Positions 35,812 through 44,713 of a stretch of DNA of 64,000 nucleotides are shown here, piece after piece. The stretch comes from G963422595 sp963422595. GTDB taxonomy: Bacteria > Pseudomonadota > Gammaproteobacteria > UBA4575. Location: positions 372,001-436,000 of the forward strand of contig OY730298.1 of NCBI GenBank assembly GCA_963422595.1. The letters run 5' to 3'. Both the position numbers and the translations under genes were made by a program. Positions within the stretch are counted from its first letter, which is position 1. Each line of letters starts with the position of its first letter. The notes under the pieces are model-generated. The model did no database searches. It was not told where the DNA came from and was given only the letters and a program-made list of their open reading frames with translations.

Positions 35812-37494
35812 TCAGTGTTGTTCAAGGCTCCTGTATTTTTCCCGCAAGTGATTACGGATGAATATTGCAGAGAGATTTAAGATTACAATCACTACCACCA
35901 GTATTAACGCAGTGGCGTACACCAGGGGCCGCGCTGCTTCTACGTTAGGGCTCTGGAAACCAACGTCGTATATATGAAATCCCAGATGCATAAACTTGCG
36001 TTCAAGGTGCACAAACGGGGCGTTCAGATCCACCGGCAAGGAAGGCGCTAACTTTACGGCACCCACTAACATGAGCGGCGCGACTTCTCCAGCGGCACGC
36101 GCGACTGCCAGAATCAAGCCGGTCATCATGGCCGGGCTGGCCATCGGCAATACGGTGCGCCATAAGGTTTCCGCCTTGGTCGCGCCTAACGCCAGGGAGC
36201 CTTCTCTGACGGTGCGTGGGATTCGGGACAGGCCTTCTTCGGTGGCGACGATTACGACCGGTAAGGTCAATAACGCTAACGTCAGCGAGGCCCACAGGAT
36301 GCCGCCGGATCCAAAAGTCGGGGCGGGTAGCGCCTCACGATAAAAAAGCTCATCAATAGTACCACCCACCACGTATACGAAAAAACCCAGACCAAATACG
36401 CCATAGACGATGGAAGGCACGCCTGCCAGATTGTTGACCGATATTCTGACCAGGCGCGTGATGAATCCCTGGCGAGCATATTCTCGCAGGTAAATCGCCG
36501 CGATCACGCCAAACGGGGTGACCATGATGGACATTAGCATTACCATCACCACGGTGCCGAAAATGGCCGGGAAAATTCCGCCTTCGGTATTCGCCTCGCG
36601 TGGATCATCGAAGATAAATCCCCAAAACGTCTGCAGGTAGAAAATGACTTTCCCAGCCCAACTCATGGCGTTGGGCTGGTAGGCCTTTACTATGTTGGAG
36701 AGCTTGATTTCGACTTCTTTACCGGTCATTTCCCGTAACACTATGCTGTCACGCGCAAGGTCCCGATATAAGCCATCTAACTCTTCTTTCAGGCTTGCAT
36801 ATTCAGCCAGGTGTGCGTTTTGGCGTGCTGTGATGTCGTGGTAATACGCAGGCTCGGTAATTCCGTCCAGCTCTAAACCACGCTTCTTTAAGCGTAACTT
36901 TTCAAGCCCGAAGTTAATCGAGCCAATTTCGCTTTTCTCGATATGTTCAATGCGCTGCCGAAGATGCAGCACGCGCGCAAGCCGGGATTCGAGTTCTGCC
37001 ATGAGGTCCAAACCAGCAACTCCCAAGAGTTCTCCACGTTCTTTAACACCACGTAAATATCCATAAAAATTACCCCATTGGGTACGCTCCAGTACTAACA
37101 GGTCTGGCGGTTTTTTGACGCTTAGTTCATTCGGCGCGATGGTAAGCATAAAGTCCGCGCCCAAAATTTCGCGATTGCCCACTTTAATCAGGCTGCGTTC
37201 GACGTGATCCTGGTCACCCCTGACGTTAATCCCGGATTCAATAATGCGTAGTCTTGGTACTTTTTCGGTTTTGACGCGCTCTCCAATAATACGCACGATA
37301 GCGGTGCCATTGTCATATTCAATGTCGTATACCGCCTGCGGCCAAAAATGACCCAGGCCACGCACGGCAATCAACAATAATAGCCCGAAAACCATGATCA
37401 TGCTGATGGCCACGGCACCCGCGTTTAACCATACCCAGGCTTGTCCGGAAGCTATGAATGATTTGAAATCAGTATTTTTCGCTTGGGTTACCAT
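35812..37494 (-). CDS. pstA: PstA, phosphate ABC transporter permease, long form
   Basis: Inner-membrane permease for phosphate. The carboxyl half is a standard PstA with ATFGSGGILWASLTLALLTLP-type helices and the EAA loop EGSLALGATKAETLWRTVLPMASP. Ahead of it is a first helix (about 18-45) and a periplasmic region of about 230 residues, including a probable coiled coil (RLKKRGLELDGI, YASLKEELDGLYRDLARD). At 560 residues it is nearly twice E. coli PstA (296), like the long form of Pseudomonas. It follows pstC by 20 bases. Confidence 0.94.
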   Translation of the reverse strand: MVTQAKNTDFKSFIASGQAWVWLNAGAVAISMIMVFGLLLLIAVRGLGHFWPQAVYDIEYDNGTAIVRIIGERVKTEKVPRLRIIESGINVRGDQDHVERSLIKVGNREILGADFMLTIAPNELSVKKPPDLLVLERTQWGNFYGYLRGVKERGELLGVAGLDLMAELESRLARVLHLRQRIEHIEKSEIGSINFGLEKLRLKKRGLELDGITEPAYYHDITARQNAHLAEYASLKEELDGLYRDLARDSIVLREMTGKEVEIKLSNIVKAYQPNAMSWAGKVIFYLQTFWGFIFDDPREANTEGGIFPAIFGTVVMVMLMSIMVTPFGVIAAIYLREYARQGFITRLVRISVNNLAGVPSIVYGVFGLGFFVYVVGGTIDELFYREALPAPTFGSGGILWASLTLALLTLPVVIVATEEGLSRIPRTVREGSLALGATKAETLWRTVLPMASPAMMTGLILAVARAAGEVAPLMLVGAVKLAPSLPVDLNAPFVHLERKFMHLGFHIYDVGFQSPNVEAARPLVYATALILVVVIVILNLSAIFIRNHLREKYRSLEQH

Positions 37495-37514
37495 TGGTGA
37501 CTTGTTTTCAAATT

Positions 37515-39821
37515 TTAGAGCGCGCTGTACTTTTCACGCAGGCGTTGTCGTACTATTTCCGCAATGGTGTTAAAGAAGAAAGTAAATACAAATAGCACTA
37601 GAGCGGCCAGGAATAAAATTCTGAAATGCGTGCTGTCAACTTCAGACTCCGGCAGTTCAACGGCGACATTGGCCGACAGGGTACGCATACCTTCAAAAAT
37701 ACTAAAGTCCATAACTGGGGTATTCCCGGTAGCCATTAATACGATCATGGTTTCACCGACGGCGCGCCCCAGACCAATCATGGTGGCGGAAAAAATGCCC
37801 GGGCTGGCGGACGGTAATACTACGTGCACCAAGGTTTGCCAGGGGGTGGCACCCAAGGCCAGGGAACCGGAACTAAGATGTTTGGGAACACTAAAAATTG
37901 CGTCTTCAGTAATTGAAAAAATGGTGGGGATAACGGCAAAACCCATGGCGATTCCAATAATGATGGAGTTTCTTTGATCATAGCCAATGCCCATGCTGTC
38001 GGTCAGCCATAAGCGCACACTGCCGTCAAAAAACACGTTTTCCATCCATGTGCTTAGCCCTAACGCAATCCAGCCGCATAGCATTACCACGGGAATCAGT
38101 AACGCGGCTTGCCAACCATCCGCGATTTGCGCCTTTATGCGCTGCGGAAGGTGCCACCAAAGCAGACTGGCGAGAAATATTCCTGTCGGCAGTGCCAGCA
38201 GGGAAGCGAAGATGCCGACCAGATGAGATTCAACAAATGGCGCTAACCAAAGCCCCGCCAAAAAACCCAGTATCACCGTTGGCAGGGCTTCCATAATCTC
38301 AATTGAGGGTTTTACCAGGCCGCGCATTTTCGGTGCCATAAAATACGCGGTAAATATGGCGCCTGCTATTGCCAGTGGCATCGCCAACAGCATAGCGTAA
38401 AATGCGGCCTTGAAGGTGCCAAAGGTTAAGGGCGTAAGGCTGAATTTTGGCTCAAAGTCGCTGGAGGCCGAGGAGGATTGCCAAACGTAGTCGGGCGCAG
38501 CGTAACTTTCATACCAGACTTTGCCCCACAACGAACTCCAGGATACTTCAGGATGTTCGCTGTCAAGCCCCCAAACGCGCACCTGACCAGTTATGTCTTC
38601 AATAAGGAATTTGTCGCTTCTGGGCGCAATCCCCAGATGGGCAATGGGATGGTTAGAGATACGCTGCGTGAGCAAGTGCCTTGACGCCGTAGTATGGAAG
38701 ATGGACAGGTTGCCGCGGACGTCGGTGGCCAAGAATCCTTTGCGCAGGCTTTCACTGGTGAGGCTGGAAATTTCAGCGCCACCACTCTGAAAACTTCTAA
38801 TTGCGGTTAACCGCCGCTCACCACCATCGGCAACTAAAAATAACTGGTAGACGTTGCCATGATCATCGGCCAGTAATAATGAAATTCCTCCGACTAAAAA
38901 CTCAAATGCGGTTGGCAGATGGCCATGCGGCAACACTGACACGTCTTCGATATGCAGCGGCTGATCTTTGTTGCGAACGTCATACAGGGCGATCACGCCA
39001 TCGGCGTTCAGGATGTATAGCCACTCGCGTTCCGGCGAGAGTAACGCTTTAATCGGTTTGTCAACGTATGGCAGTTGCACTTTGCTGGTAAGTTGGAGGG
39101 TGATTTCATCTGCATCCAGAAACGAGGAGGATTTTTCAAAATTGATTAATTGCGACCCACCCTGGGTGTAGACAAAAAATGTCAGGCCATCTTCATTTTC
39201 CCCGGCTGCCAGGCTAAGTATTGGCTGGTTGCCAATTTCAAGATTGATGGCGTTGTCGCCGTATGGATGGGTGATGGCCGGAAGTATGGTGCGCCGCTCA
39301 TTATTAAATATCAGTTGATATTTGTGACTAAAGAGTAGCACTCGTCCGCTGTCCAGCCCCAGACCCAGCACGTCCTGCTCTGGATTGACGTGCGCCCAGG
39401 TGCTCACCCGGGCTTCCGTGCCTGTCAAAAGATCATGGCTTCCAAGCAGCTCTCCGGTATCAAGGTAAAAGAAACGTGCCACGCCGTTACTGCCTAAACG
39501 CATAGCTACTTCCGCTTGTTCTTCTATGGCGTATAGCAGCGTTTCGTGGCGGTTGTCTATGGCGTAATTCGAGAGTTGATGCAGTTTTGCGCCCTTGAAC
39601 AAAGGGAGCACGACGGCAAATAAAAATAGAAAAATCAGAACGATCGAGCCAATCACGGCGATGCCGCCGGCACCTACCAGATAACGCGCCAAAAAGTCTT
39701 TTAACGAACGCCGGCGCCACAGTGCCTGATCAAATAAAACCGGCCCGGGCACCGTTTTTGGGGGAATATCTGGTGGCACTGGTATGCTTTGTGGTGTTTT
39801 GTTATTGAATTTTTGCAGCAT
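37515..39821 (-). CDS. pstC: PstC, phosphate ABC transporter permease, long form with large periplasmic insert
   Basis: Partner permease to PstA. From MLQKFNNKTPQSIPVPP the product is about 768 residues against 319 in E. coli. One helix (about 45-72) is followed by a roughly 370-residue periplasmic region with repeating patterns like LNADGVIALYDVRNKDQPL, RGNLSIFHTTASRHLL and TGQVRVWGLDSEHPEVSW, suggestive of a beta-propeller. The carboxyl third is the usual permease with the EAA loop GSLALGATPWQTLVHVVLPSASPGIF. ATG 39819-39821 overlaps the pstS stop by 20 bases; the longer start at 39848 is less likely. Confidence 0.92.
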   Translation of the reverse strand: MLQKFNNKTPQSIPVPPDIPPKTVPGPVLFDQALWRRRSLKDFLARYLVGAGGIAVIGSIVLIFLFLFAVVLPLFKGAKLHQLSNYAIDNRHETLLYAIEEQAEVAMRLGSNGVARFFYLDTGELLGSHDLLTGTEARVSTWAHVNPEQDVLGLGLDSGRVLLFSHKYQLIFNNERRTILPAITHPYGDNAINLEIGNQPILSLAAGENEDGLTFFVYTQGGSQLINFEKSSSFLDADEITLQLTSKVQLPYVDKPIKALLSPEREWLYILNADGVIALYDVRNKDQPLHIEDVSVLPHGHLPTAFEFLVGGISLLLADDHGNVYQLFLVADGGERRLTAIRSFQSGGAEISSLTSESLRKGFLATDVRGNLSIFHTTASRHLLTQRISNHPIAHLGIAPRSDKFLIEDITGQVRVWGLDSEHPEVSWSSLWGKVWYESYAAPDYVWQSSSASSDFEPKFSLTPLTFGTFKAAFYAMLLAMPLAIAGAIFTAYFMAPKMRGLVKPSIEIMEALPTVILGFLAGLWLAPFVESHLVGIFASLLALPTGIFLASLLWWHLPQRIKAQIADGWQAALLIPVVMLCGWIALGLSTWMENVFFDGSVRLWLTDSMGIGYDQRNSIIIGIAMGFAVIPTIFSITEDAIFSVPKHLSSGSLALGATPWQTLVHVVLPSASPGIFSATMIGLGRAVGETMIVLMATGNTPVMDFSIFEGMRTLSANVAVELPESEVDSTHFRILFLAALVLFVFTFFFNTIAEIVRQRLREKYSAL

Positions 39822-40818
39822 TGACCTGCGCGTTGTTCTCAATCTCAACGGCCGCCAGGGCCTTGGATGCGACTTTAGAAGGCAGCGGGATGTAGCCGTC
39901 TTTGACTACAACTCGTTGACCTTGAATAGATAGTACCATCCTGATGAATTCGCTCTCCAGTGGCAATAATGGCTTGCCGGGCGACTTGTTTACGTATACG
40001 TATAAGAAACGTGCCAGTGGGTATTTGCCTGATATGGCGTTTGCCGACGTGGCTGCTATTTTGTCCGACTCGGTCGTCTTCGACAGCGGTACTGCGCGTA
40101 CCCCGGAGGTCTTATAGCCAATACCGGAATAACCGATGCCATTCAGGGAGCTGGATACTGACTGTACCACAGACGCGGAGCCGGGCTGTTCATTAACGGT
40201 GGATTTGTAGTCGCCTTTGCATAGTGCTTTTTTCTTGAAGTACCCGTAGGTTCCGGACACCGAATTACGACCAAACAGTTGTATGTCGCGCCTGGCCCAG
40301 GCACCTTCCAACCCGAGATCACCCCAGGTGGAGACGTCGGCGCTGCCACCACACTTGCGAGTGCTGGAGAATATCGCGTCGACTTGCGCAACAGACAGGC
40401 CCTGAACAGGATTGTCTTTGTGTACGTACACGGCTAAGGCGTCAATGGCGACCGGTATCGCGGTCGGCTTGTAACCAAACTTTTTCTCAAATGCCGCGAG
40501 TTCTTTATCTTTCATCTTGCGGCTCATGGGGCCAATATTGGAGGTGCCTTCGGTTAGCGCGGGAGGCGCAGTAGATGAACCCGCCGCCTGAACCTGAATG
40601 TTTATGTTGGGATAAAATCGCTGGTATGCTTCGGCCCACAGGGTCATTAAATTAGCCAGCGTGTCTGAACCAACACTGGACAGGTTGCCGGACACGCCAC
40701 TGGTTGCCGTATATTCGCCAAGCGCGGCGTCTATTTTTACTTCCGCCGATGCGGCCGTCGCCAGCGATAACAGCGAGATGATAAATAGTGCATTGCACTT
40801 TCTGATTAACTTGCTCAT
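39802..40818 (-). CDS. pstS: PstS, periplasmic phosphate-binding protein
   Basis: Phosphate-binding receptor of the Pst importer. The 338-residue precursor has a signal peptide ending around ATAASAEVK, then AGSSTAPPALTEGTSNIGPMSR, in which the AGSST and TSNIGPMSRKM segments supply phosphate contacts, and SVSGTYGYFKKKAL. It is the first of the pst genes, 99 bases downstream of phoR. A candidate pair of Pho boxes lies in this gap. Confidence 0.95.
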   Translation of the reverse strand: MSKLIRKCNALFIISLLSLATAASAEVKIDAALGEYTATSGVSGNLSSVGSDTLANLMTLWAEAYQRFYPNINIQVQAAGSSTAPPALTEGTSNIGPMSRKMKDKELAAFEKKFGYKPTAIPVAIDALAVYVHKDNPVQGLSVAQVDAIFSSTRKCGGSADVSTWGDLGLEGAWARRDIQLFGRNSVSGTYGYFKKKALCKGDYKSTVNEQPGSASVVQSVSSSLNGIGYSGIGYKTSGVRAVPLSKTTESDKIAATSANAISGKYPLARFLYVYVNKSPGKPLLPLESEFIRMVLSIQGQRVVVKDGYIPLPSKVASKALAAVEIENNAQVNAAKIQ

Positions 40819-40883
40819 TAAAAAAGCTCCTCAAATGTAACGTTCGTAAAACAGAAATTGAAGGCCCAGTGTGTAATTTCAGT

Positions 40884-40912
40884 GTTACAGGCATATGGGT
40901 AAATTATTACAG
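40884..40912 (-). promoter_or_regulatory. candidate Pho boxes upstream of pstS
   Basis: On the minus strand CTGTAAT (40912-40906) and CTGTAAC (40890-40884) are 22 bases apart, twice the 11-base spacing of PhoB half-sites (CTGTCAT-n4-CTGTCAT). They lie 66-94 bases before the pstS ATG, a distance usual for PhoB activation. The half-site between them is degenerate. Confidence 0.5.
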
Positions 40913-40917
40913 CATTG

Positions 40918-42246
40918 CTACAAAATAACCGGTTGACTCTGTGCGTTAAAGACCAGCCGTTTGGCAGGAAAACGGCAGGTGAACACGGCACCCTGACCGA
41001 GTTTGCTGGTGATTGTCAGTTGACCTTCATGGCGCCCCATTACGTGTTTGACAATCGACAGCCCCAGCCCAGTGCCGCCCTTTTGACGCGAACGCCCGGT
41101 ATCTACGCGGTAGAATCTTTCCGTCAGTCTGCCGATATGCTCTGGCGTGATGCCGGCAGCGTCATCTTTTACCACCAATTCCGCAGCATCTTCGCCGACC
41201 AGTCTCCACGTGATTTCTACGTTGGTGCCCATCTCTGTGTATTTGACGGCATTGTTTACCAGATTGGAGATGACGCTGCGAATTTCCTGTAATTCGCCTT
41301 TCAGCATGGCCTCGGTGTCCGCATAAACCTGAATATTATGTCCCGCAAACCAGGCCGTTAGCTTCGCTTCTTTCACGGTCTCGGTAATCACCGAGGTGAC
41401 GGGTATCAGATTGGTCTCTTCAGCCACGGCAGGCATGGACTCTAAACGAGATAAGGTTAACAGATCTGTAACCAGTTGTTGCATGCGTTGCGCTTGTAGC
41501 TCGGCAGATTGCACCGCAGCCTGGCAGTCACCAGGAAGCTCGGGGTGCCTCTGCAAAGTCTCCAGGTATCCTAAAATGACGGTCAGGGGCGTGCGTAATT
41601 CGTGTGACGCATTAGAAATGAAACTGCGGCGCATTGCATAGACGCGCGCCATCTGCGACATGTCTTGCGCGATTAACACTAACCGGTCTTCACCAAAAGA
41701 AATTATGCGCAGATTTAGTTCCGGTTCATTGGCAGTGGTACTGCGAATTTCCAATGGCTGGTCAAAATCTCTGGCGAAAAAATAGTCGGTGAACAACGGG
41801 TCACGAACCAGTTGAGTAATGCGCGTATGACTATCAATGGCCGCATCAATGCGTAACAGTTTATGCGCCGCCTGATTGGCGGAGAGTATTTCTCCGGAGG
41901 CCGCCATCACTACTACCGCATCCGGCAAAGCGGCAATCATCTCGTTAAACTGCGCGACGAATTCTTGCAGCGAGCTTTGCCGGACCTGATGGCTTTTTTG
42001 CAGATCAATAATGCTGGATACGTGCTGATCAGCGAGGCCTAAGTATTCAGGCGCCTGACTGATTACGGCACCATTGTCCAACCATTTTTTTAAGGTGGCA
42101 AATTGCCTGACGCTCCATAGTACGTAAACGATAAAACCAAGGATAAGGAATAGCGGTAAATGTCCGGTTACGACGCCTGATACCGCGCATGGAATAAATA
42201 CCAGTAATATGCGATTGAGCTCCGATAACCATACATGAGGTGACAT
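40918..42246 (-). CDS. phoR: PhoR, phosphate sensor histidine kinase
   Basis: Sensor kinase of the phosphate regulon, 442 residues. Two amino-terminal helices (about 10-46), a PAS domain (about 95-205, ALPDAVVVMAASGEILSANQAA), the dimerisation/phosphorylation helix FISNASHELRTPLTVILGYLE with H215 and its catalytic ATPase domain (EIRSVISNLVNNAVKYTE, DDAAGITPEHIGRLTERFYR, GGTGLGLSIVKHVM). E. coli PhoR (431) has the same plan. Its ATG overlaps the phoB stop by one base, so the pair is coupled. pstS follows after 99 bases. Confidence 0.95.
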   Translation of the reverse strand: MSPHVWLSELNRILLVFIPCAVSGVVTGHLPLFLILGFIVYVLWSVRQFATLKKWLDNGAVISQAPEYLGLADQHVSSIIDLQKSHQVRQSSLQEFVAQFNEMIAALPDAVVVMAASGEILSANQAAHKLLRIDAAIDSHTRITQLVRDPLFTDYFFARDFDQPLEIRSTTANEPELNLRIISFGEDRLVLIAQDMSQMARVYAMRRSFISNASHELRTPLTVILGYLETLQRHPELPGDCQAAVQSAELQAQRMQQLVTDLLTLSRLESMPAVAEETNLIPVTSVITETVKEAKLTAWFAGHNIQVYADTEAMLKGELQEIRSVISNLVNNAVKYTEMGTNVEITWRLVGEDAAELVVKDDAAGITPEHIGRLTERFYRVDTGRSRQKGGTGLGLSIVKHVMGRHEGQLTITSKLGQGAVFTCRFPAKRLVFNAQSQPVIL

Positions 42247-42935
42247 TATGTTTTTGCGGATAATCGATACCCGTAACCACGCACGGTTTGGATCATGTGG
42301 TCACAATGTAACGGCTTAAGTAGTTTTCTCAGACGCACTACGTGTACGTCCACGGTGCGTTCTTCAATATATATATTACGGCCCCATACGTAATCTAACA
42401 ACTGCGCGCGCGTATATACCCGATCCACATGGGTCATGAAAAATTCCAGTAGACGAAATTCGGTGGGGCCCATAGTAATGGACTGATTGTCGGCATAGGC
42501 GCGATGTGCGTTCAAGTCCATTAATAGCGGGCCCACTCTGATTTCGTTTTCGACCAGTCCGCTGCCTCTGCGCAATACGGCACGAATGCGAGCGGATAGT
42601 TCTTTCACCGAAAATGGCTTGGTGACGTAATCATCGGCACCACAATTAAGGCCCTCCACCTTGTCGCGCTCTTCCACGCGCGCAGTAAGCATGATGACCG
42701 GTATTTCCTGCACTGCGCCTTTACGTTTCCACCTGCGCAGCAGTTCCAAACCGCTTACGTCAGATAACATCCAGTCCAGCAAAATCAAATCTGGCAGGCG
42801 GTCGGCAATGATCGCTTCCGCCGCCGCGCTGTCTTCTACCGCATCAATCAGGTAGCCCTCCTGCCCCAGCGCGAACGTCACCATGTCGCGGATGGGGCGC
42901 TCGTCTTCCACCAATAAGATTCTTTTGCCAGCCAT
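42246..42935 (-). CDS. phoB: PhoB, phosphate response regulator
   Basis: OmpR-class response regulator, 229 residues, activator of the Pho regulon. The receiver domain has the acidic pair VEDERP (E10-D11), phosphoacceptor D54 in LILLDWMLSDVSG and K in TKPFSVKELSARI; the winged-helix carboxyl domain shows TPTEFRLLEFFM-like GPTEFRLLEFFMTHVDRVYTR and the recognition region YIEERTVDVHVVRLRKLL. It leads the operon phoB-phoR-pstSCAB-phoU. An AT-rich 21-base stretch upstream (43031-43051) resembles a Pho box. Confidence 0.96.
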   Translation of the reverse strand: MAGKRILLVEDERPIRDMVTFALGQEGYLIDAVEDSAAAEAIIADRLPDLILLDWMLSDVSGLELLRRWKRKGAVQEIPVIMLTARVEERDKVEGLNCGADDYVTKPFSVKELSARIRAVLRRGSGLVENEIRVGPLLMDLNAHRAYADNQSITMGPTEFRLLEFFMTHVDRVYTRAQLLDYVWGRNIYIEERTVDVHVVRLRKLLKPLHCDHMIQTVRGYGYRLSAKT

Positions 42936-43030
42936 TATTTGAGCTTGAAGCTGCGCAGATTTTTCCGAAACACGTTAGATACCGTATGATTGTAAACCCG
43001 TAGAGTGAAGAACCCGTATTATTTTCCACG

Positions 43031-43051
43031 TTTATTACAAAACTATTAAAG
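43031..43051 (-). promoter_or_regulatory. candidate Pho box upstream of phoB
   Basis: Minus-strand CTTTAAT-AGTT-TTGTAAT has the 7-4-7 layout of a Pho box, with 9 of 14 half-site bases matching CTGTCAT. It is about 95 bases before the phoB ATG and could serve autoregulation, and might once have served the divergent porin remnant. Confidence 0.35.
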
Positions 43052-43084
43052 CTCATACAAATAACTTACGTTATATTCAAGGTC

Positions 43085-43503
43085 GGGTTTTTAGGCGGGC
43101 ATACTCTGTCAGGCAGACCTTTCGAGGCGGGCAAGGCTATGGTCGATCACGCAGATCAATTTGGTCTGGAGGCCGCTGGCGTTTTCGGGCCGTTCTCGGT
43201 GCAAGGGGAGTATCAAACGGCAGATTTCGATGGCGCTAATGATGGCGCATCTGACGTTGATACAGGCGGCTATTACGTACAAGCAAGTTATATTCTGACA
43301 GGGGAATCCAGAGGCTATACGGGCAAAGCCGGCAAATTTGACAAAGTCAGGCCTAAAGGAAGGGTGCCTGGGAACTGGTTGCTAAATATGAGGATGGGGA
43401 GGTGTATATTAAAAATGAGAAAAATGAAGCCGAGTACAACCCGGCTCTAAAAAATGCAGACTGGGACGGCCTTTTTTTGCAAACAGGTGCAACACGAAAC
43501 TAA
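43085..43503 (+). pseudogene. decayed phosphate-selective porin (OprP/OprO family) remnant
   Basis: Frame one gives EAAGVFGPFSVQGEYQTADF followed by GGYYVQASYILTGESRGY, a clear match to the OprP/OprO family's last third. At about 43360 the homologous reading jumps to another frame, continuing KGAWELVAKYEDGEVYIKN until TAA at 43501. The amino-terminal two thirds and the terminal strands are missing. The remnant lies divergent from phoB, whose products activate such porins, so loss of an ancestral Pho-controlled porin is likely. Confidence 0.65.
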
Positions 43504-43713
43504 TGAAAATTTCTGCTGTCGGGACTCGGTTCTATATCACTGGCTAATGCCGACGCGGTAAGGCCGGAAACCATCGCCATTGCGGCCCTGCAAGGTCGTA
43601 GAGTTCCACGTCGCTCAACAGGGCTTCGGCCTTACTCAAAGGCAAAGAATGGTGGCGGGTTTGAGAACGTGCAAACTGGTTCATGGCAATACGACCTGGA
43701 ATACTTGCTCTAA
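43503..43713 (+). pseudogene. possible fragment with decayed signal peptide
   Basis: From ATG 43503 the frame is MKISAVGTRF, but a one-base shift gives LSGLGSISLANADAVRPETI, which looks like the end of a signal peptide and start of a mature periplasmic protein. The second frame runs open to TAA at 43711. No family can be named; it may be the start of a substrate-binding protein. Confidence 0.2.
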
Positions 43714-44151
43714 TAATTTTTGGTTTTCATAAAACACGTAAAAACGATATTCACCCGGCACCAGTTCGTACTGTTGGGCAAATTCAAATGCCATGGTGTG
43801 TCTGTAGTCCAATTTGGATTCTGCTTGCAGAATTTCTATCTTGTCAATGTATTCCCCGGTGGTGGAGTTGATCATGGTGGGTACATGATAAATCAAATGT
43901 AACGTGGGTTCGCCAATAAACCCGGCACGTGATAACCAATAGCGGACTCCAAATTTGGTGCCTAATTTTGCCGAAATAGTCGTGGTCTTTTCCAGTTCGT
44001 TATTACTGGTTGCGCTGCGATCACCTTCTTCATAGTGTTCCGGACCGCGTGAGAATATTCCATATTCAAAATCGTAGATAGTGCGTTTTTCATCGGCGTA
44101 AATCGCGGTTGCAGAAAATACGACCAGGAAAAATAATATTTTGGCTTGCAT
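43681..44151 (-). CDS. DUF3859 family periplasmic protein
   Basis: A 156-residue protein with a signal peptide (MQAKILFFLVVFSATAIYA) and the DUF3859 pattern: DFEYGIFSRG, GTKFGVRYWLSRAG, HLIYHVPTMIN, and YELVPGEYRFYVFYENQKLLEQVF. The fold is predicted to be an immunoglobulin-like beta sandwich. No function is known. It overlaps the end of a decayed fragment and is divergent from dgkA, with its start 74 bases from the GTG of dgkA. Confidence 0.78.
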   Translation of the reverse strand: MQAKILFFLVVFSATAIYADEKRTIYDFEYGIFSRGPEHYEEGDRSATSNNELEKTTTISAKLGTKFGVRYWLSRAGFIGEPTLHLIYHVPTMINSTTGEYIDKIEILQAESKLDYRHTMAFEFAQQYELVPGEYRFYVFYENQKLLEQVFQVVLP

Positions 44152-44225
44152 TTTTTATACTCGTTTTATACTCGTTGTGTCCGTTCACGCTGTACGTCAA
44201 TTTTAACACCGGGCATGGTGCTTAT

Positions 44226-44603
44226 GTGTCTGAAAAAATAACAAAACGCAGGGGACTAAAGCGTATCTGCAATGCGTGCTTTTATTCCATGGCTGGTTTA
44301 ACGGCAGCCTGGAAAAACGAAGCGGCATTTCGACAAGAGGTGGTTTTGGCAATTATGTTATTGCCTGTCGCGTTTTGGCTGGGTGAAAATGCATTGCAAA
44401 CCGGCCTGTTGGTGCTTTCTGTTTTTGTGGTGTTGATTACTGAGCTGCTCAATACCGGCGTGGAGATGGCGATAGACCGTATCAGTGACGAACGACACGA
44501 GTTATCAAAACTGGCTAAAGATATTGGCTCGGCAGCGGTGTTTATCAGCCTTGTCGCGTTGATCATCATTTGGGGGTTGATAATTTATGAGAGGTTCTTT
44601 TAG
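44226..44603 (+). CDS. dgkA: DgkA, diacylglycerol kinase
   Basis: Small integral membrane kinase that recycles diacylglycerol released during envelope glucan and lipid A modification. From GTG 44226 the product is about 125 residues (E. coli DgkA 122), with three helices and the active-site segment LNTGVEMAIDRISDERHELSKLAKDIGSAAV split across its core motif EMAIDRISDE. The longer open frame from 44109 adds a stretch overlapping DUF3859 and has no family similarity. It converges with a PAP2-like remnant. Confidence 0.9.
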   Translation: MSEKITKRRGLKRICNACFYSMAGLTAAWKNEAAFRQEVVLAIMLLPVAFWLGENALQTGLLVLSVFVVLITELLNTGVEMAIDRISDERHELSKLAKDIGSAAVFISLVALIIIWGLIIYERFF

Positions 44604-44713
44604 ATCTGTTGTGAAAAAATCATCAGCCCCGTCGGCAAGCTAAAAGTTACCAGCAGCGCACTGATCAACGCGCCTGCAATTACGTCGCTTACGATAAACA
44701 CGGATATACAGGA
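44600..44713 (-). pseudogene. PAP2-type phosphatase carboxyl-end remnant
   Basis: On the minus strand 37 codons read SVFIVSDVIAGALISALLVT before ending FSQQI and TAA at 44600-44602. The SDVIAGA motif is the conserved end of PAP2 acid phosphatases (catalytic histidine/aspartate motif). A TGA is in frame directly upstream, and no start remains. The rest of the 249-base gap to ppk1 holds nothing I recognise. Confidence 0.4.

Noticed and set aside
44109..44225. Amino-terminal extension of DgkA
   Set aside because: This stretch overlaps DUF3859 and lies outside DgkA; GTG 44226 gives a product of the family length.
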